NCBI RefSeq assembly: GCF_021272345.1
Contig: NZ_JAJSDQ010000003.1
Span: 248,001-312,000 of the forward strand
Length of the DNA stretch: 64,000 nucleotides
Source: Ornithinimicrobium sediminis
Lineage (GTDB): Bacteria > Actinomycetota > Actinomycetes > Actinomycetales > Dermatophilaceae
Reading direction: 5' to 3'
Part shown: positions 54,846 to 63,712 of the stretch, one piece after another
Position numbering within the stretch: position 1 is the stretch's first letter
How the letters are laid out: the number at the start of each line of letters is the position of its first letter
Made by a program: the position numbers and the translations under genes
The notes under the pieces: model-generated
The model's input: only the letters and a program-made list of their open reading frames with translations
Databases searched by the model: none
What the model was told of the DNA's origin: nothing

Positions 54846-55738
54846 CCAGCGGTGGCCCCGACCAGCAGGGCTCCCTGCCGGGACTGAGCTCCGCCGAGGC
54901 GGCTGCGCTCGCGCAGCGCCACGGCATGGAGCAGGTCGGGGTCCGTCCACCCCTGGGGACCTACCTGCGTCAGCTGTGGCGCCACCGCAGCTTCCTGCTC
55001 ACCATGTCCTCGGCCGACTTCGTGGCGCGGCACCAGCAGAACTACCTCGGCCAGGTCTGGGCCGTGCTCAACCCGCTGCTCCTCGGCGCCGCCTACTTCC
55101 TCATCTTCGGCCTGCTGCTGAACGTCACCCGCGGCGTCGACAACTACGTCGCGTTCCTGCTGATCGGCCTGTTCAGCTTCATCTTCATCTCCGCCGGCAT
55201 GAACTACGGGGCCAAGTCGCTCATCGGCAACCTCGGGCTCGTGCGTGCGCTGCGCTTCCCGCGCGTCGTGCTGCCCATCTCGGTCACCGCGACCGAGCTC
55301 TTCGCCGCGCTCCCGGCATACGCGGTGGCGCTGGTGGTGGTGCTGCTCACGGGGGAGCGGCCCACCTGGGCCTGGCTGCTCTACCCGGTCGCCATCGGCA
55401 TCACCTTCCTGGTGACCTGTGGGCTCGGCATGCTCGCCGCCCGCATCGTGTATGTCGTGCGCGACGCGAGCAACCTGGTGCCGCTCATCACCCGCATGCT
55501 GCGCTATGTCTCGGGGGTCTTCTTCGTGATCCCGGCCTACGCCGGCAACGAGGTCGTGAACATCGTCCTGTCCTACCAGCCCGTCGCGGTCTGTCTGACG
55601 ATGCTGCGGCAGTGCCTGATGGAGGAGTTCCCCCCCACGCCGGAGGTCTGGCTCGTCGCCGCCGGGTGGGGTGTGCTGCTCTCGGTCACCGGGCTGCTGC
55701 TGTTCTGGCGGGGAGAGGCCACCTATGGTCGACAGTGA
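54842..55738 (+). CDS. ABC-2 type polysaccharide/teichoic acid export permease
   Basis: A 298-residue membrane protein with six helices. A cytoplasmic N-terminus of ~45 residues holds [35 protein letters not shown], the typical entry of TagG/Wzm permeases. It forms the channel that moves undecaprenyl-linked polymer across the membrane together with the ATPase encoded next. GTG start overlaps the dehydrogenase stop. It overlaps the ATPase start by 14 bp. Confidence 0.92.
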   Translation: MTSGGPDQQGSLPGLSSAEAAALAQRHGMEQVGVRPPLGTYLRQLWRHRSFLLTMSSADFVARHQQNYLGQVWAVLNPLLLGAAYFLIFGLLLNVTRGVDNYVAFLLIGLFSFIFISAGMNYGAKSLIGNLGLVRALRFPRVVLPISVTATELFAALPAYAVALVVVLLTGERPTWAWLLYPVAIGITFLVTCGLGMLAARIVYVVRDASNLVPLITRMLRYVSGVFFVIPAYAGNEVVNIVLSYQPVAVCLTMLRQCLMEEFPPTPEVWLVAAGWGVLLSVTGLLLFWRGEATYGRQ

Positions 55739-56672
55739 CGTCCCCTCCGTCATCGCCTCGCACGTCGACATCCGCTACACCGTCTTCGGTGCCGGGTCCG
55801 GCCGTTCGCTCGACCAGGGCAACAAGCTGGTCCGGATGCTCAACCGCTCCACGCAGCGGGTGGGCACCCGTGAGGTGCACGCGGTCAAGGACGTGTCGTT
55901 CGTGGCCTACAAGGGCGAGTCCATCGGGCTGATCGGGCGCAACGGGTCGGGCAAGTCGACCCTTCTGCGCTCGGTCGCCGGGCTCATCCCGCCCTCCAGC
56001 GGCGAGATCTACCTCAACGGCAAGGCGGCCCTGCTCGGCGTCAACGCGGTGCTGATGCGCAAGCTCAGCGGAGCCCGCAACGTCATGATCGGGGGGCAGG
56101 CCCTGGGCCTGTCCCGGCGGGAGGTGCGGGAGAAGTACGACGAGATCGTCGAGTTCGCCGACATCGGCGACTTCATCGACCTGCCGATGAGCGCCTACTC
56201 CTCCGGGATGGCGGCCCGCCTGCGCTTCGCCATCTCCACCGCCGCCGTCCCCGACATCCTCGTCGTGGACGAGGCCCTGGCCACCGGCGACCAGGAGTTC
56301 AAGGCGCGGGCCACCGAGCGGATCCAGCAGATCCGCCAGTCGGCCGGCACGGTCTTCGTGGTGAGCCACTCGGCCAAGCAGATCGAGACGCTGTGCACGC
56401 GCGCCCTGTGGATGGAGGGCGGTCACCTCATCATGGACGGTCCGCCCGCGGAGGTCGGTGCGGCCTACGTGGAGAAGTACCCGCCCCGCAGGACCGCGGC
56501 CAAGAAGACGGCTGCCAAGAAGACGACTGCCAAGAAGACGGCGGCGAAGGAGACCACGTCCGAGGAGACGGCGTCCGACAAGGCGGCGCCCGACACGACG
56601 CCCGAGGAGCCGACGGCCGGCGAGCCGGCCACGAAGGAGAAGCCTCAGGCCGGGGCGCAGGACCCCGCCTGA
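55725..56672 (+). CDS. ABC polysaccharide exporter ATPase (TagH/Wzt-like)
   Basis: A 315-residue protein starting at an ATG with GGGAGAGG upstream. It has Walker [15 protein letters not shown] near residue 70, the TagH-like lack of a strict LSGGQ (signature [17 protein letters not shown]) and Walker [14 protein letters not shown]. The ATPase core ends near residue 250. The last ~60 residues are a Lys/Ala/Thr repeat ([15 protein letters not shown]) turning Glu/Pro-rich, which is not the folded carbohydrate-binding domain of Wzt. It energises export of the polymer with the permease upstream. Confidence 0.92.
   Translation: MVDSDVPSVIASHVDIRYTVFGAGSGRSLDQGNKLVRMLNRSTQRVGTREVHAVKDVSFVAYKGESIGLIGRNGSGKSTLLRSVAGLIPPSSGEIYLNGKAALLGVNAVLMRKLSGARNVMIGGQALGLSRREVREKYDEIVEFADIGDFIDLPMSAYSSGMAARLRFAISTAAVPDILVVDEALATGDQEFKARATERIQQIRQSAGTVFVVSHSAKQIETLCTRALWMEGGHLIMDGPPAEVGAAYVEKYPPRRTAAKKTAAKKTTAKKTAAKETTSEETASDKAAPDTTPEEPTAGEPATKEKPQAGAQDPA
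56499..56546. repeat. Tandem 15-bp coding repeats in the ABC ATPase tail
   Basis: GCCAAGAAGACGNNT-type 15-bp units are repeated three times and a decayed fourth follows, encoding [10 protein letters not shown]. The tail resembles histone H1-like or low-complexity Lys-rich sequence. Confidence 0.65.
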
Positions 56673-56673
56673 C

Positions 56674-57981
56674 TCAGCTGCGGCCGAGCCCCAGGTAGGT
56701 CCAGCCGGCAGCCTTGTAGGCCTCCCGGTCCAGGCAGTTGCGACCGTCGATGACGACCCGTTGCGCCACCTTGCCGCCCAGGGTCTCCGGGTCGAGCTCC
56801 CGGAACTCCGGCCACTCCGTCAGGTGCAGGACCGCGTCGGCCCCGTGCACGCACTCCTCGACCGAGTCGCTGTAGTCGAGCGTCGGGAAGATCTTGGCGG
56901 CGTTGCCCATCGCCTTGGGGTCGTAGACGCTGACCGAGGCGCCGGCCAGGTGCAGCTGGCCGGCGATGGACAGCGCAGGGGAGTCGCGCACGTCGTCGCT
57001 GTTGGGTTTGAACGCCGCACCGAGCACGGCGATGCGACGACCGACCAGGCCGCCGACCTGCCCGCGCACCAGCTCCACGACATGCTCGCGGCGGCGCAGG
57101 TTGATGGCGTCGACCTCGGCCAGGAAGGCCACGGAGGCCGCCGCGCCGAGCTCACCGGCGCGGGCGGAGAAGGCGCGGATGTCCTTGGGCAGGCAGCCGC
57201 CCCCGAAGCCGACGCCGGCGTTGAGGAACTTGCGGCCGATGCGGTCGTCGTAGCCGATCGCGTCGGCCAGCAGCGTCACGTCGGCTCCGGTGATCTCGCA
57301 GATCTCCGACATGGCGTTGATGAACGAGATCTTGGTGGCCAGGAAGGAGTTGGCCGCCACCTTGACCAGCTCGGCGGTCGGCAGGTCCGTGACGACGACC
57401 GGTGTCCGGTCCTCCTCGATCGTGCGGGCGTAGACCTCGCGCAGGATCTGCTCGGCGCCCGCGCTCGGCACCCCGAGCACAAGGCGGTCGGGGTGCAGCG
57501 TGTCCTGCACGGCGAAGCCCTCGCGCAGGAACTCGGGGTTCCACGCCAGCTCCACGTTCACGCTGTCGGGGGTGAGGGTCTCGATGCGCTCGGCGAGCCG
57601 CTCCGCGGTGCCCACCGGCACGGTGGACTTGCCGACGACGAGCGAGCCGTCCTTGAGGTGCGGGATGATCGCGTCGACCGCCGCGTCGACATACGTCATG
57701 TCGGCGGCGAGGGAGCTGCCCTGCTGCGGTGTGCCCACACACACGAAGTGGACGTCCGCGTCGGCGACCTCGGCGAAGTCGGTGGTGAAGCGCAGCCGGC
57801 CCCCGACGTGCTTCTCCAGCAGCGGCTCGAACTCCGGTTCGTAGAAGGGCATCGTCGCCGCCTGCAGCGAGGCGATCTTGGCCTTGTCGACGTCGACGCC
57901 GACCACCTCGAAGCCGAGCTCGGCCATGCCGGCCGCGTGCACGGCGCCCAGATAGCCCGTGCCGATGACGGAGATCCGCAT
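56674..57981 (-). CDS. ugd: UDP-glucose 6-dehydrogenase
   Basis: A 435-residue enzyme starting [20 protein letters not shown] at an ATG preceded by AAGGGTTGAGAGA. The [32 protein letters not shown], catalytic-Cys [14 protein letters not shown] and [15 protein letters not shown] motifs are those of UDP-glucose dehydrogenase. It makes UDP-glucuronic acid, a second acidic precursor for the locus beside UDP-ManNAcA. It is convergent with the ABC ATPase gene, with a 1-bp gap between stop codons. The upstream in-frame extension overlaps the acyltransferase gene on the same strand and is not used. Confidence 0.93.
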   Translation of the reverse strand: MRISVIGTGYLGAVHAAGMAELGFEVVGVDVDKAKIASLQAATMPFYEPEFEPLLEKHVGGRLRFTTDFAEVADADVHFVCVGTPQQGSSLAADMTYVDAAVDAIIPHLKDGSLVVGKSTVPVGTAERLAERIETLTPDSVNVELAWNPEFLREGFAVQDTLHPDRLVLGVPSAGAEQILREVYARTIEEDRTPVVVTDLPTAELVKVAANSFLATKISFINAMSEICEITGADVTLLADAIGYDDRIGRKFLNAGVGFGGGCLPKDIRAFSARAGELGAAASVAFLAEVDAINLRRREHVVELVRGQVGGLVGRRIAVLGAAFKPNSDDVRDSPALSIAGQLHLAGASVSVYDPKAMGNAAKIFPTLDYSDSVEECVHGADAVLHLTEWPEFRELDPETLGGKVAQRVVIDGRNCLDREAYKAAGWTYLGLGRS

Positions 57982-58099
57982 TCTCTCAACCCTTCGACGT
58001 CCACGTGTCCGGGACGACGGTACCCCGCGCCGGTGCGTCACCGGCAGTCCGTCAGCGCCCGAGGCGGCGGAGTGTGAGCGGTCTGACAGGGCCCGGTGC

Positions 58100-60136
58100 T
58101 CAGTCCAGTGCCGGGACGCGCCCGACGAGCACCGGTGCCAGGAGGGTGCTGTAGGTGCGCGAGATGTGGCTGTGGTCGTGGTACACGATGACGTCGCCGA
58201 CCACCGCAGGGCAGGTGCCCTCGGCGCAGAAGGAGGACGTGAGGTCCGCGAGGGTGACGTTGTCGGGCAGGTCGGGCAGCTCGGACGCGGGGTCCACGGC
58301 GGCCAGGGTCTGCTCCAGCGGCGTGTCGCAGGCCCGGCTCGTGGCTCCGCGGACGGCGAGGCACTCCACGACGTCGCGGCCCGGGAAAGGGGTGTCCCGC
58401 AGCGCCAGCACGGCGATGTCGTGCCCGCCCAGCTCATCCCAGGTGCGCACGAAGGAGGGTGGCACGTGCTCGGGCTCGCCCATGGCCACGGTCGAGGTGG
58501 TGACCACCAGGTCGGGCCGCTCGGCGATGATCCGGGCGGTGACGTCCTGGCTCCAGGCGATGCAGGAGCCGACCTCCGCGGAGGCTCCGGTGCGGTCAGG
58601 GTCGTGGTGGGCGCCGGTGCGGCAGGAGCTCTTGGTGGCGACGACCAGGCGCCAGCCGTGCTGCTCGGCGACGGCCGCCAGCGCCGGCTGCCAGTGCACC
58701 GCGTGACTGCTCCCGACCAGGAACATCGTGCGGTCGGCCGCCTCGTCGCCGAACGTGCAGGTCTCGACGGCCGGCTCGCGCAGGGTCTGGTGGCACCCCA
58801 GGTCGTAGGCCGGTGACCGGTCCTGCGCGGCGAAGACGATGCCCGGCGCCGGGTCGTCGGTGTTGTCGGCCCGCAGGTCCTCCAGCCGGGCGCCCTCCCC
58901 CGCGGAGCCCGGCCCGGCGCTCGGACCGGTGGGCACCGGACGTGGTGCCGTGGCGTCGGATCGGCTCACCTCGCCGGCAGCCGCCGCCCCGGTGGCGACG
59001 AGCACCGCGGCGGCGGTGCCGGCCAGGGTCACCGCCCACGGCCGGCGGCGGTCCAGCGACGTGCTGCGCAGGGGTGTCTCCACCCAGGCCGTCGAGAGGA
59101 ACGACAGCGCGACCGACGCGGCGATGATGAGCACGCCGGGGAGGAACCCCGCCCGGTCCTGCTGGGTCAGCAGCAGGTAGAACACCAGCAGCGGCCAGTG
59201 CCACAGGTAGAGGGCGTAGGACACGGCGCCCAGCCGCACCAGCGGCCTGCTCGAGAGCAGCGAGCTCGCCGACCAGCGTGCCGGGGTGTGGCCGGCCACC
59301 AGGATGAGCACGGCTCCGAGCACCGGCCACAGGGCGACCCAGCCGGGGAAGGATGTGCCCACCGACAGCACCATCCCGCAGGAGACGATGAGCAGGAGAC
59401 CCACCCACCCCAGCACGAACGACAGACGACGGGACAGCTCCGGCAGGGACGCTGCGAAGAGGGCCACCAGGCCGCCGGCACCGAACTCCCACAGACGGGC
59501 ACCGGTGTGGAAGTAGGCGACCGGCTGGTCCGCGGCGGTGAACCACACCGAGAAGGCGAAGGAGGCGCCGACCGAGAGCACGAGCAGCTGCGCCAGCCGT
59601 CGACGGAAGCCTGCCGCCGAGGACACGGTGAGGACGAGCAGGAAGAGCGCGAGCCAGGCCAGGTAGAACTGTCCCTGGATCGACATCGCCCAGTAGTGCT
59701 GGACCGGGCTGTTGGTGGCGTCGCGCTGCAGGTAGTCGACCGACTGTGCCGCCAGCAGCCAGTTCTCGGCGTAGAGGGCGGAGCCGGCGATCTCGAGCAG
59801 CACGTCCTGACGCCGGGTCACCGGCACCCAGACCATCGTGGCCGCCGCGACCGCGACCAGCACGAGGAGCGCGTTGGGCAGCAGCCGCTTGAGCAGCTGG
59901 CCGAGGTAGCGGCCGACCTGCACGCGGCCGGTCCGCTCCACGTGCCCCAGGAGGGAGGTGGTGACCATGAACCCTGCGATGACGAAGAAGACGTCGACGC
60001 CGCCGGAGACCCGCCCGAACCAGACGTGGTAGACGGCGACGAGCAGCGCCGCCACAGCGCGGAGCCCCTCGATCTCCCAGCGGAACCGGCGCGGGGTCCC
60101 TCCCTGCTCAGCCACGTCTGCGCTCCACGTCCTCAC
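58100..60136 (-). CDS. Membrane acyltransferase-3 with C-terminal SGNH domain (second copy)
   Basis: A 678-residue protein beginning at a GTG, with another GTG eight codons later. The acyltransferase-3 core has RWEIEGLRAVAALLVAVYHVWFG and SGGVDVFFVIAGFMVTTSLL. The SIQGQFYLAW motif has Q-G-Q where the copy at 36235 has E-E-Q. The C-terminal SGNH domain has the nucleophile LVGSSHAVHW and a C-terminal Asp/His pair in VYHDHSHISRTY. The different motif variants suggest a different acyl group or acceptor from the first copy. It lies upstream of the UDP-glucose dehydrogenase gene, same direction. Confidence 0.87.
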   Translation of the reverse strand: MRTWSADVAEQGGTPRRFRWEIEGLRAVAALLVAVYHVWFGRVSGGVDVFFVIAGFMVTTSLLGHVERTGRVQVGRYLGQLLKRLLPNALLVLVAVAAATMVWVPVTRRQDVLLEIAGSALYAENWLLAAQSVDYLQRDATNSPVQHYWAMSIQGQFYLAWLALFLLVLTVSSAAGFRRRLAQLLVLSVGASFAFSVWFTAADQPVAYFHTGARLWEFGAGGLVALFAASLPELSRRLSFVLGWVGLLLIVSCGMVLSVGTSFPGWVALWPVLGAVLILVAGHTPARWSASSLLSSRPLVRLGAVSYALYLWHWPLLVFYLLLTQQDRAGFLPGVLIIAASVALSFLSTAWVETPLRSTSLDRRRPWAVTLAGTAAAVLVATGAAAAGEVSRSDATAPRPVPTGPSAGPGSAGEGARLEDLRADNTDDPAPGIVFAAQDRSPAYDLGCHQTLREPAVETCTFGDEAADRTMFLVGSSHAVHWQPALAAVAEQHGWRLVVATKSSCRTGAHHDPDRTGASAEVGSCIAWSQDVTARIIAERPDLVVTTSTVAMGEPEHVPPSFVRTWDELGGHDIAVLALRDTPFPGRDVVECLAVRGATSRACDTPLEQTLAAVDPASELPDLPDNVTLADLTSSFCAEGTCPAVVGDVIVYHDHSHISRTYSTLLAPVLVGRVPALD

Positions 60137-60246
60137 GCTGGTCGCCGTCTGTCCCGGGCACCTGGCGACCCCTGCGGCCGACGCCTCACGATACGCGGTC
60201 GGGCGCCGGCGACCCTGTGCGGGCGGACTCTGACAGGATCAGCCGT

Positions 60247-60462
60247 ATGACGCAGCACATCGCCTCGGAACTGGTGGCCAACGTCGCCCAGGTGCACGTG
60301 GAGCCCGGGCAGCGGGTCGGGGCCGGGGAGGAGGTCGTCCTCCTGGAGTCCATGAAGATGGAGATCCCCATGCTCGTGGAGGAGGCCGGCACCGTCACCG
60401 AGGTGCGGGTGACACCGGGCGACGTCGTGCAGGAGGGTGACGTCCTGGTGGTCATCGACTGA
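60247..60462 (+). CDS. Biotin/lipoyl-carrier protein, 71 residues (TB7.3-like)
   Basis: The product starts MTQHIASELVANVAQVHVEP. It is a single biotinyl domain with the biotin-accepting lysine in LLESMKMEIPM and ends VVQEGDVLVVID. The length and sequence match the 71-residue biotinylated protein TB7.3 (Rv3221c) of mycobacteria, a free-standing BCCP-like domain. Its carboxylase partner is not nearby. The ATG lies 8 nt after CAGGAT, so the mRNA may be leaderless. It is isolated between the acyltransferase and a noncoding region. Confidence 0.88.
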   Translation: MTQHIASELVANVAQVHVEPGQRVGAGEEVVLLESMKMEIPMLVEEAGTVTEVRVTPGDVVQEGDVLVVID

Positions 60463-60567
60463 CCAGGAGAAGTTCAAGAAGAGGTCAAGAGCGGGCCAGC
60501 CGACCGTCAAGGGCAGGAGTGTGACCTGCTACTTCGTGATGTCGCAGGACGCGTTTCCGGAGTTGCC

Positions 60568-60743
60568 TTGTGGGGCAGGTCACACGGGTCTAGTGTGCGA
60601 ACTGCGACACCGAGGGGTCCGATGCCGCGACCTGTCCCGTGACCGTGACTGACGACAGGAGATCGAGACGAGAGGTCATCCGAGCCTGCCTGCGCAGTCT
60701 CGTCGCGGTGCACCGTTGCGCTGCTGACCTCTGACCCACAAGC
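60568..60743 (+). ncRNA. Candidate small RNA
   Basis: TTGTGG (60568-60573) and TAGTGT (60591-60596) are 17 bp apart, a housekeeping-type promoter. It lies in a 295-bp gap between the convergent carrier-protein and hydrolase genes, where neither needs a promoter. The predicted transcript from about 60602 could fold with AGAGGTCA (60671-60678) pairing TGACCTCT (60725-60732), and ends at the strong hairpin 60744-60782. Upstream, GTTCAAGA, GGTCAAGA and CGTCAAGG recur at 11- and 22-bp spacing (60472-60512), resembling an activator site. No coding frame with a good start is seen. Confidence 0.35.
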
Positions 60744-60782
60744 GGATGTGGTCGGGCCTACCCGTGGGGCCCGGCCACATCC
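60744..60782. terminator. Bidirectional terminator hairpin
   Basis: GGATGTGGTCGGGCC (60744-60758) pairs with GGCCCGGCCACATCC (60768-60782): 15 bp with one G-U. It overlaps the last codons of the alpha/beta hydrolase gene and can terminate transcripts from both sides. Confidence 0.7.
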
Positions 60783-61654
60783 ATGTGTGCGTCCAGGTCA
60801 CGGACCTGCAGCCAGCGCGCGATCATCGGCACCACCTGCTCGGGCACCTCGAGGTGGTGGAAGTGCCCGGCACCGACCGTCTGGCCCTCGGTGAGGGCGA
60901 CCCCGGCGTCGCGGGCCACCTCGCCGATCTGCCGCTCGGCGGTGTCGGCGTGGATCACCAGCAGCGGGGTCTCGACCCGGCGCAGCGCCGTCTCGCCGTC
61001 GAAGTCGGCGACCGCGCGGGCGGCCCCGGCGGCGACGGCGGGCCGGAAGCGCGCCATGGTCTCGATGACGGCGTGCCGGGCGACCCGGTCGGTGGACAGG
61101 AAGAGCCCTTCGGCGAAGCGGGTGCGCCAGGTGCCGGAGTGGTCGCCGGCGACCTCGACCGCAGCCTCCTGCCAGAAGGCCTTGCCGCTGGGGTCGACCA
61201 CGGGCGCAGGGTCGAGGAGCACGCCGCCGATCGGCGCCTGCGGCCCCGTGTGGTGCGCCGCCAGGGCGGCCAGCACCACCAGGGCACCCATGCTGTGCCC
61301 GACCAGGACGGGCGTCTGGGCCAGGGCCTTGCGGCAGACCTGCCAGACGTCGTCGGCGTAGTCCTCGATGCGCACGTCGCGCAGGGCACGGGGCACCGGC
61401 TCGCCCATGTCGGCCATCCGGATGCCCCCCACCCCCATCGACCCGTCGTCCTCGACGCGCGAGCTCTCGCCGTGACCGCGCAGGTCGATCTCGAGGATCC
61501 GGTGATCGCCGGCGAAGGCCTGCTTGAGCGTGGCCATCGACGAGCTCTCGCAGCACCACCCGTGGACGAGCACCAGGTCGGGGCGCCCGGAGGCGGGCGG
61601 TCCCGACACGGCATACCTGACCGCGCCGGCGGGGGTGTGGACAGCGGGCGCCAT
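60758..61654 (-). CDS. Alpha/beta hydrolase
   Basis: A 298-residue alpha/beta-hydrolase fold protein: DLVLVHGWCCESSSMATL with the oxyanion-hole HGW, then LRGHGESSR, and the nucleophile elbow VLVGHSMGALVV with Ser. LLVIHADTAERQ carries the acid Asp region and GAGHFHHLEVPEQV the catalytic His. The substrate is unknown. The gene is convergent with the small-RNA region and divergent from rpsF. Confidence 0.92.
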   Translation of the reverse strand: MAPAVHTPAGAVRYAVSGPPASGRPDLVLVHGWCCESSSMATLKQAFAGDHRILEIDLRGHGESSRVEDDGSMGVGGIRMADMGEPVPRALRDVRIEDYADDVWQVCRKALAQTPVLVGHSMGALVVLAALAAHHTGPQAPIGGVLLDPAPVVDPSGKAFWQEAAVEVAGDHSGTWRTRFAEGLFLSTDRVARHAVIETMARFRPAVAAGAARAVADFDGETALRRVETPLLVIHADTAERQIGEVARDAGVALTEGQTVGAGHFHHLEVPEQVVPMIARWLQVRDLDAHMDVAGPHG

Positions 61655-61691
61655 GAGGCCGATCGTGCCACGTCACCCGGCGCGCACGCGA

Positions 61692-61722
61692 TTGGACCCG
61701 TATGCCGTCACGCCGGTATCGT
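61692..61722 (+). promoter_or_regulatory. Probable promoter of the rpsF-ssb-rpsR-rplI operon
   Basis: TTGGAC (61692-61697) and TATCGT (61717-61722) are 19 bp apart. This leaves a leader of about 150 nt before rpsF, in which a ribosomal-protein autoregulatory structure could lie; I could not recognise one with confidence. Confidence 0.4.
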
Positions 61723-61881
61723 GGCGGGGTTCACCGTTCCGGTCCATGCCCCTGTGGATACACGCTGCAGCCCGTCGTCGGGCGTGGCACCGTGGGGGAG
61801 ACCGAAGCGGTGGGACGTATCGCAACCCTCCTGTCACGGAGAGACCGTGGCCGCTTGAGACCGAAGGAGGTGGGTTCACGC

Positions 61882-62169
61882 ATGCGTCAGTACGAACTGA
61901 TGATGATCCTCGACCCCGAGATGGACGAGCGCAACCTTCAGCCCGCGCTGGAGAAGATGCTCGCCGTCGTCGGCAAGGACGGCGGGTCCGTCGACTCCAT
62001 GGACATCTGGGGTCGTCGCCGGCTGGCCTACGAGATCAAGAAGCAGGCCGAGGGCATCTACGCCGTCGTCACCATGACCGCCGAGTCGGCCACCGCCAAG
62101 GAGCTCGACCGACAGCTCGGGCTCAACGAGCAGGTGCTCCGCACCAAGCTTCTGCGCCTCGACGTCTGA
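61882..62169 (+). CDS. rpsF: 30S ribosomal protein bS6
   Basis: A 95-residue protein beginning [18 protein letters not shown], with the [19 protein letters not shown] segment typical of bS6. The ATG at 61882 has a near-perfect AAGGAGGTG. bS6 forms a complex with bS18 on 16S rRNA. It heads the rpsF-ssb-rpsR-rplI operon, conserved in actinobacteria. Confidence 0.97.
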   Translation: MRQYELMMILDPEMDERNLQPALEKMLAVVGKDGGSVDSMDIWGRRRLAYEIKKQAEGIYAVVTMTAESATAKELDRQLGLNEQVLRTKLLRLDV

Positions 62170-62215
62170 CGTCCCGGCGCCCGGATCAGACCCCGACCCA
62201 AGCGAAGGACTGAGC

Positions 62216-62836
62216 ATGGCAGGCGAAACCCCGATCACGATCGTCGGCAACCTCACTGCAGACCCCGAGCTGCGGTTCACCCCCTCCGGGGCGGCCGTGG
62301 CCAACTTCACCGTGGCCTCGACGCCGCGCACCTTCGACCGCCAGGCCAACGAGTGGAAGGACGGCGACACGCTGTTCCTGCGCTGCTCGATCTGGCGTGA
62401 GGCTGCGGAGAACGTCGCCGAGTCCCTGCACCGTGGCACCCGCGTGGTCGTCACCGGTCGGCTGGTGCAGCGCTCCTGGGAGTCCCCCGAGGGCGAGAAG
62501 CGCACCGTCGTGGAGATGCAGGCCGACGAGGTCGGTCCGTCGCTGAAGTACGCGACCGCCCAGGTCACCAAGGCCCAGCGGGGCGGTGGTGGCGGCGGCT
62601 TCGGTGGCGGCGGCCAGCAGTCCGGTGGGTTCGGCGGCCAATCGGCACCCCAGGGTGGCGGCCAAGGCTTCGGCGGCGGTGCCGGCGGTGCCGGCAAGGC
62701 GCAGCCCGAGGCCGACCCGTGGGCCACCGGAGGCGGCTCCGGCGGCCAGCAGTCCGGTGGCCAGCAGTCCGGCGGCCAGCAGGGCGGCGGCGGCAACTGG
62801 GGCGGTGGCCCGTCCTACGACGAGCCTCCGTTCTGA
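62216..62836 (+). CDS. ssb: Single-stranded DNA-binding protein
   Basis: A 206-residue SSB. The OB fold spans residues 1-~120, starting [21 protein letters not shown] and including [19 protein letters not shown]. The intrinsically disordered linker is Gly/Gln-rich, with GGQQS repeats near 175-195. The acidic tip DEPPF recruits replication and repair partners. The ATG has GAAGGAC upstream. Confidence 0.97.
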   Translation: MAGETPITIVGNLTADPELRFTPSGAAVANFTVASTPRTFDRQANEWKDGDTLFLRCSIWREAAENVAESLHRGTRVVVTGRLVQRSWESPEGEKRTVVEMQADEVGPSLKYATAQVTKAQRGGGGGGFGGGGQQSGGFGGQSAPQGGGQGFGGGAGGAGKAQPEADPWATGGGSGGQQSGGQQSGGQQGGGGNWGGGPSYDEPPF

Positions 62837-62934
62837 TCCTGGAGACCTGAGCCGGCACCCGCCGGTTCCACCTTTTCGAGAACCACCCCATCCCGAGTGT
62901 GATGCTCGGGCTCTCACAGAAGGAGAGCACCACG

Positions 62935-63171
62935 ATGGCCAAGCCCGTTGTGCGCAAGCCCAAGAAGAAGGCGAACCCTCTCAAGGCCGCCAAGATCGAG
63001 TCCATCGACTACAAGGACACCGCGCTGCTGCGCAAGTTCATCTCCGACCGCGGCAAGATCCGCGCCCGCCGGGTGACCGGGGTGTCGGTGCAGGAGCAGC
63101 GTCGCATCGCCAACGCGGTCAAGAACGCCCGCGAGATGGCGCTGCTGCCCTACTCCAGCTCGGCCCGCTGA
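62935..63171 (+). CDS. rpsR: 30S ribosomal protein bS18, cysteine-free form
   Basis: A 78-residue protein starting [20 protein letters not shown] with [21 protein letters not shown] and ending LLPYSSSAR. The ATG at 62935 has AGAAGGAGAG; the frame extends upstream to 62899 but that is not the conserved start. The zinc-ribbon CxxC residues are absent, so this is a zinc-independent C-minus form. Actinobacteria often carry a second rpsR elsewhere. Confidence 0.97.
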   Translation: MAKPVVRKPKKKANPLKAAKIESIDYKDTALLRKFISDRGKIRARRVTGVSVQEQRRIANAVKNAREMALLPYSSSAR

Positions 63172-63202
63172 GCGACTCGACAGCAGACACCGAGAGGACA
63201 CC

Positions 63203-63649
63203 ATGAAGATCATCCTGACCCAGCCCGTGAGCGGGCTCGGCGTGGCCGGTGACGTCGTCGACGTCAAGGACGGCTACGCCCGCAACTACCTGCTGCCCCG
63301 CAAGTTGGCCACCCCGTGGACCAAGGGCGGCCAGAAGCAGGTCGACGCGATCACCTCGGCCCGCACCAAGCGTGCGAAGCACAACGAGGAGGAGGCCAAG
63401 GCCGCCAAGGCGCGCCTGGAGTCCGAGCCCGTCGTCGTCTCCGCGCGCGCCGGGACCGGTGGTCGGCTCTTCGGCGCCGTCACGTCCACCGAGATCGCCC
63501 ACGCGATCCACGAGACCGGTGGCCCTGAGGTCGACCGTCGCCGGATCGAGGTCCCGACCCCGATCCGCTCCGTCGGCTCGCACACCGCCCACGTGCGGCT
63601 GCACGACGACGTCGCCGCCACGGTGACCGTCGAGGTCGTCAGCGCCTGA
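63203..63649 (+). CDS. rplI: 50S ribosomal protein bL9
   Basis: A 148-residue protein starting [33 protein letters not shown], the bL9 N-terminal domain. A long charged helix follows, then a C-terminal domain with [17 protein letters not shown]. It stabilises the L1-stalk base of the ribosome and helps reading-frame maintenance. It ends the rpsF operon and is followed by a strong terminator. Confidence 0.97.
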   Translation: MKIILTQPVSGLGVAGDVVDVKDGYARNYLLPRKLATPWTKGGQKQVDAITSARTKRAKHNEEEAKAAKARLESEPVVVSARAGTGGRLFGAVTSTEIAHAIHETGGPEVDRRRIEVPTPIRSVGSHTAHVRLHDDVAATVTVEVVSA

Positions 63650-63672
63650 GCGGCTGACGCAGCACCGCACAC

Positions 63673-63708
63673 AGCAGGGCCCGCCGGGATCTCCCGGCGG
63701 GCCCTGCT
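63673..63708 (+). terminator. Terminator of the rpsF operon
   Basis: AGCAGGGCCCGCCGGGA (63673-63689) pairs perfectly with TCCCGGCGGGCCCTGCT (63692-63708): 17 bp, starting 24 bp after the rplI stop. It is followed by ATT but no long T-tract. Confidence 0.85.
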
Positions 63709-63712
63709 GCAT

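Noticed and set aside
34052-60136. Search for transposases, integrases or tRNA attachment sites bounding the glycan locus
   Set aside because: None seen within or beside it, so I do not call it a mobile element, only a variable locus by inference.
60437-60652. A 71-codon open frame after the biotinyl carrier gene
   Set aside because: It begins inside the carrier gene in another frame and its composition is not protein-like; a noncoding RNA is the better reading.
61723-61881. Possible S6:S18 autoregulatory leader before rpsF
   Set aside because: CCG-containing segments are present, but I could not recognise the conserved helix arrangement by eye, so no feature is called.
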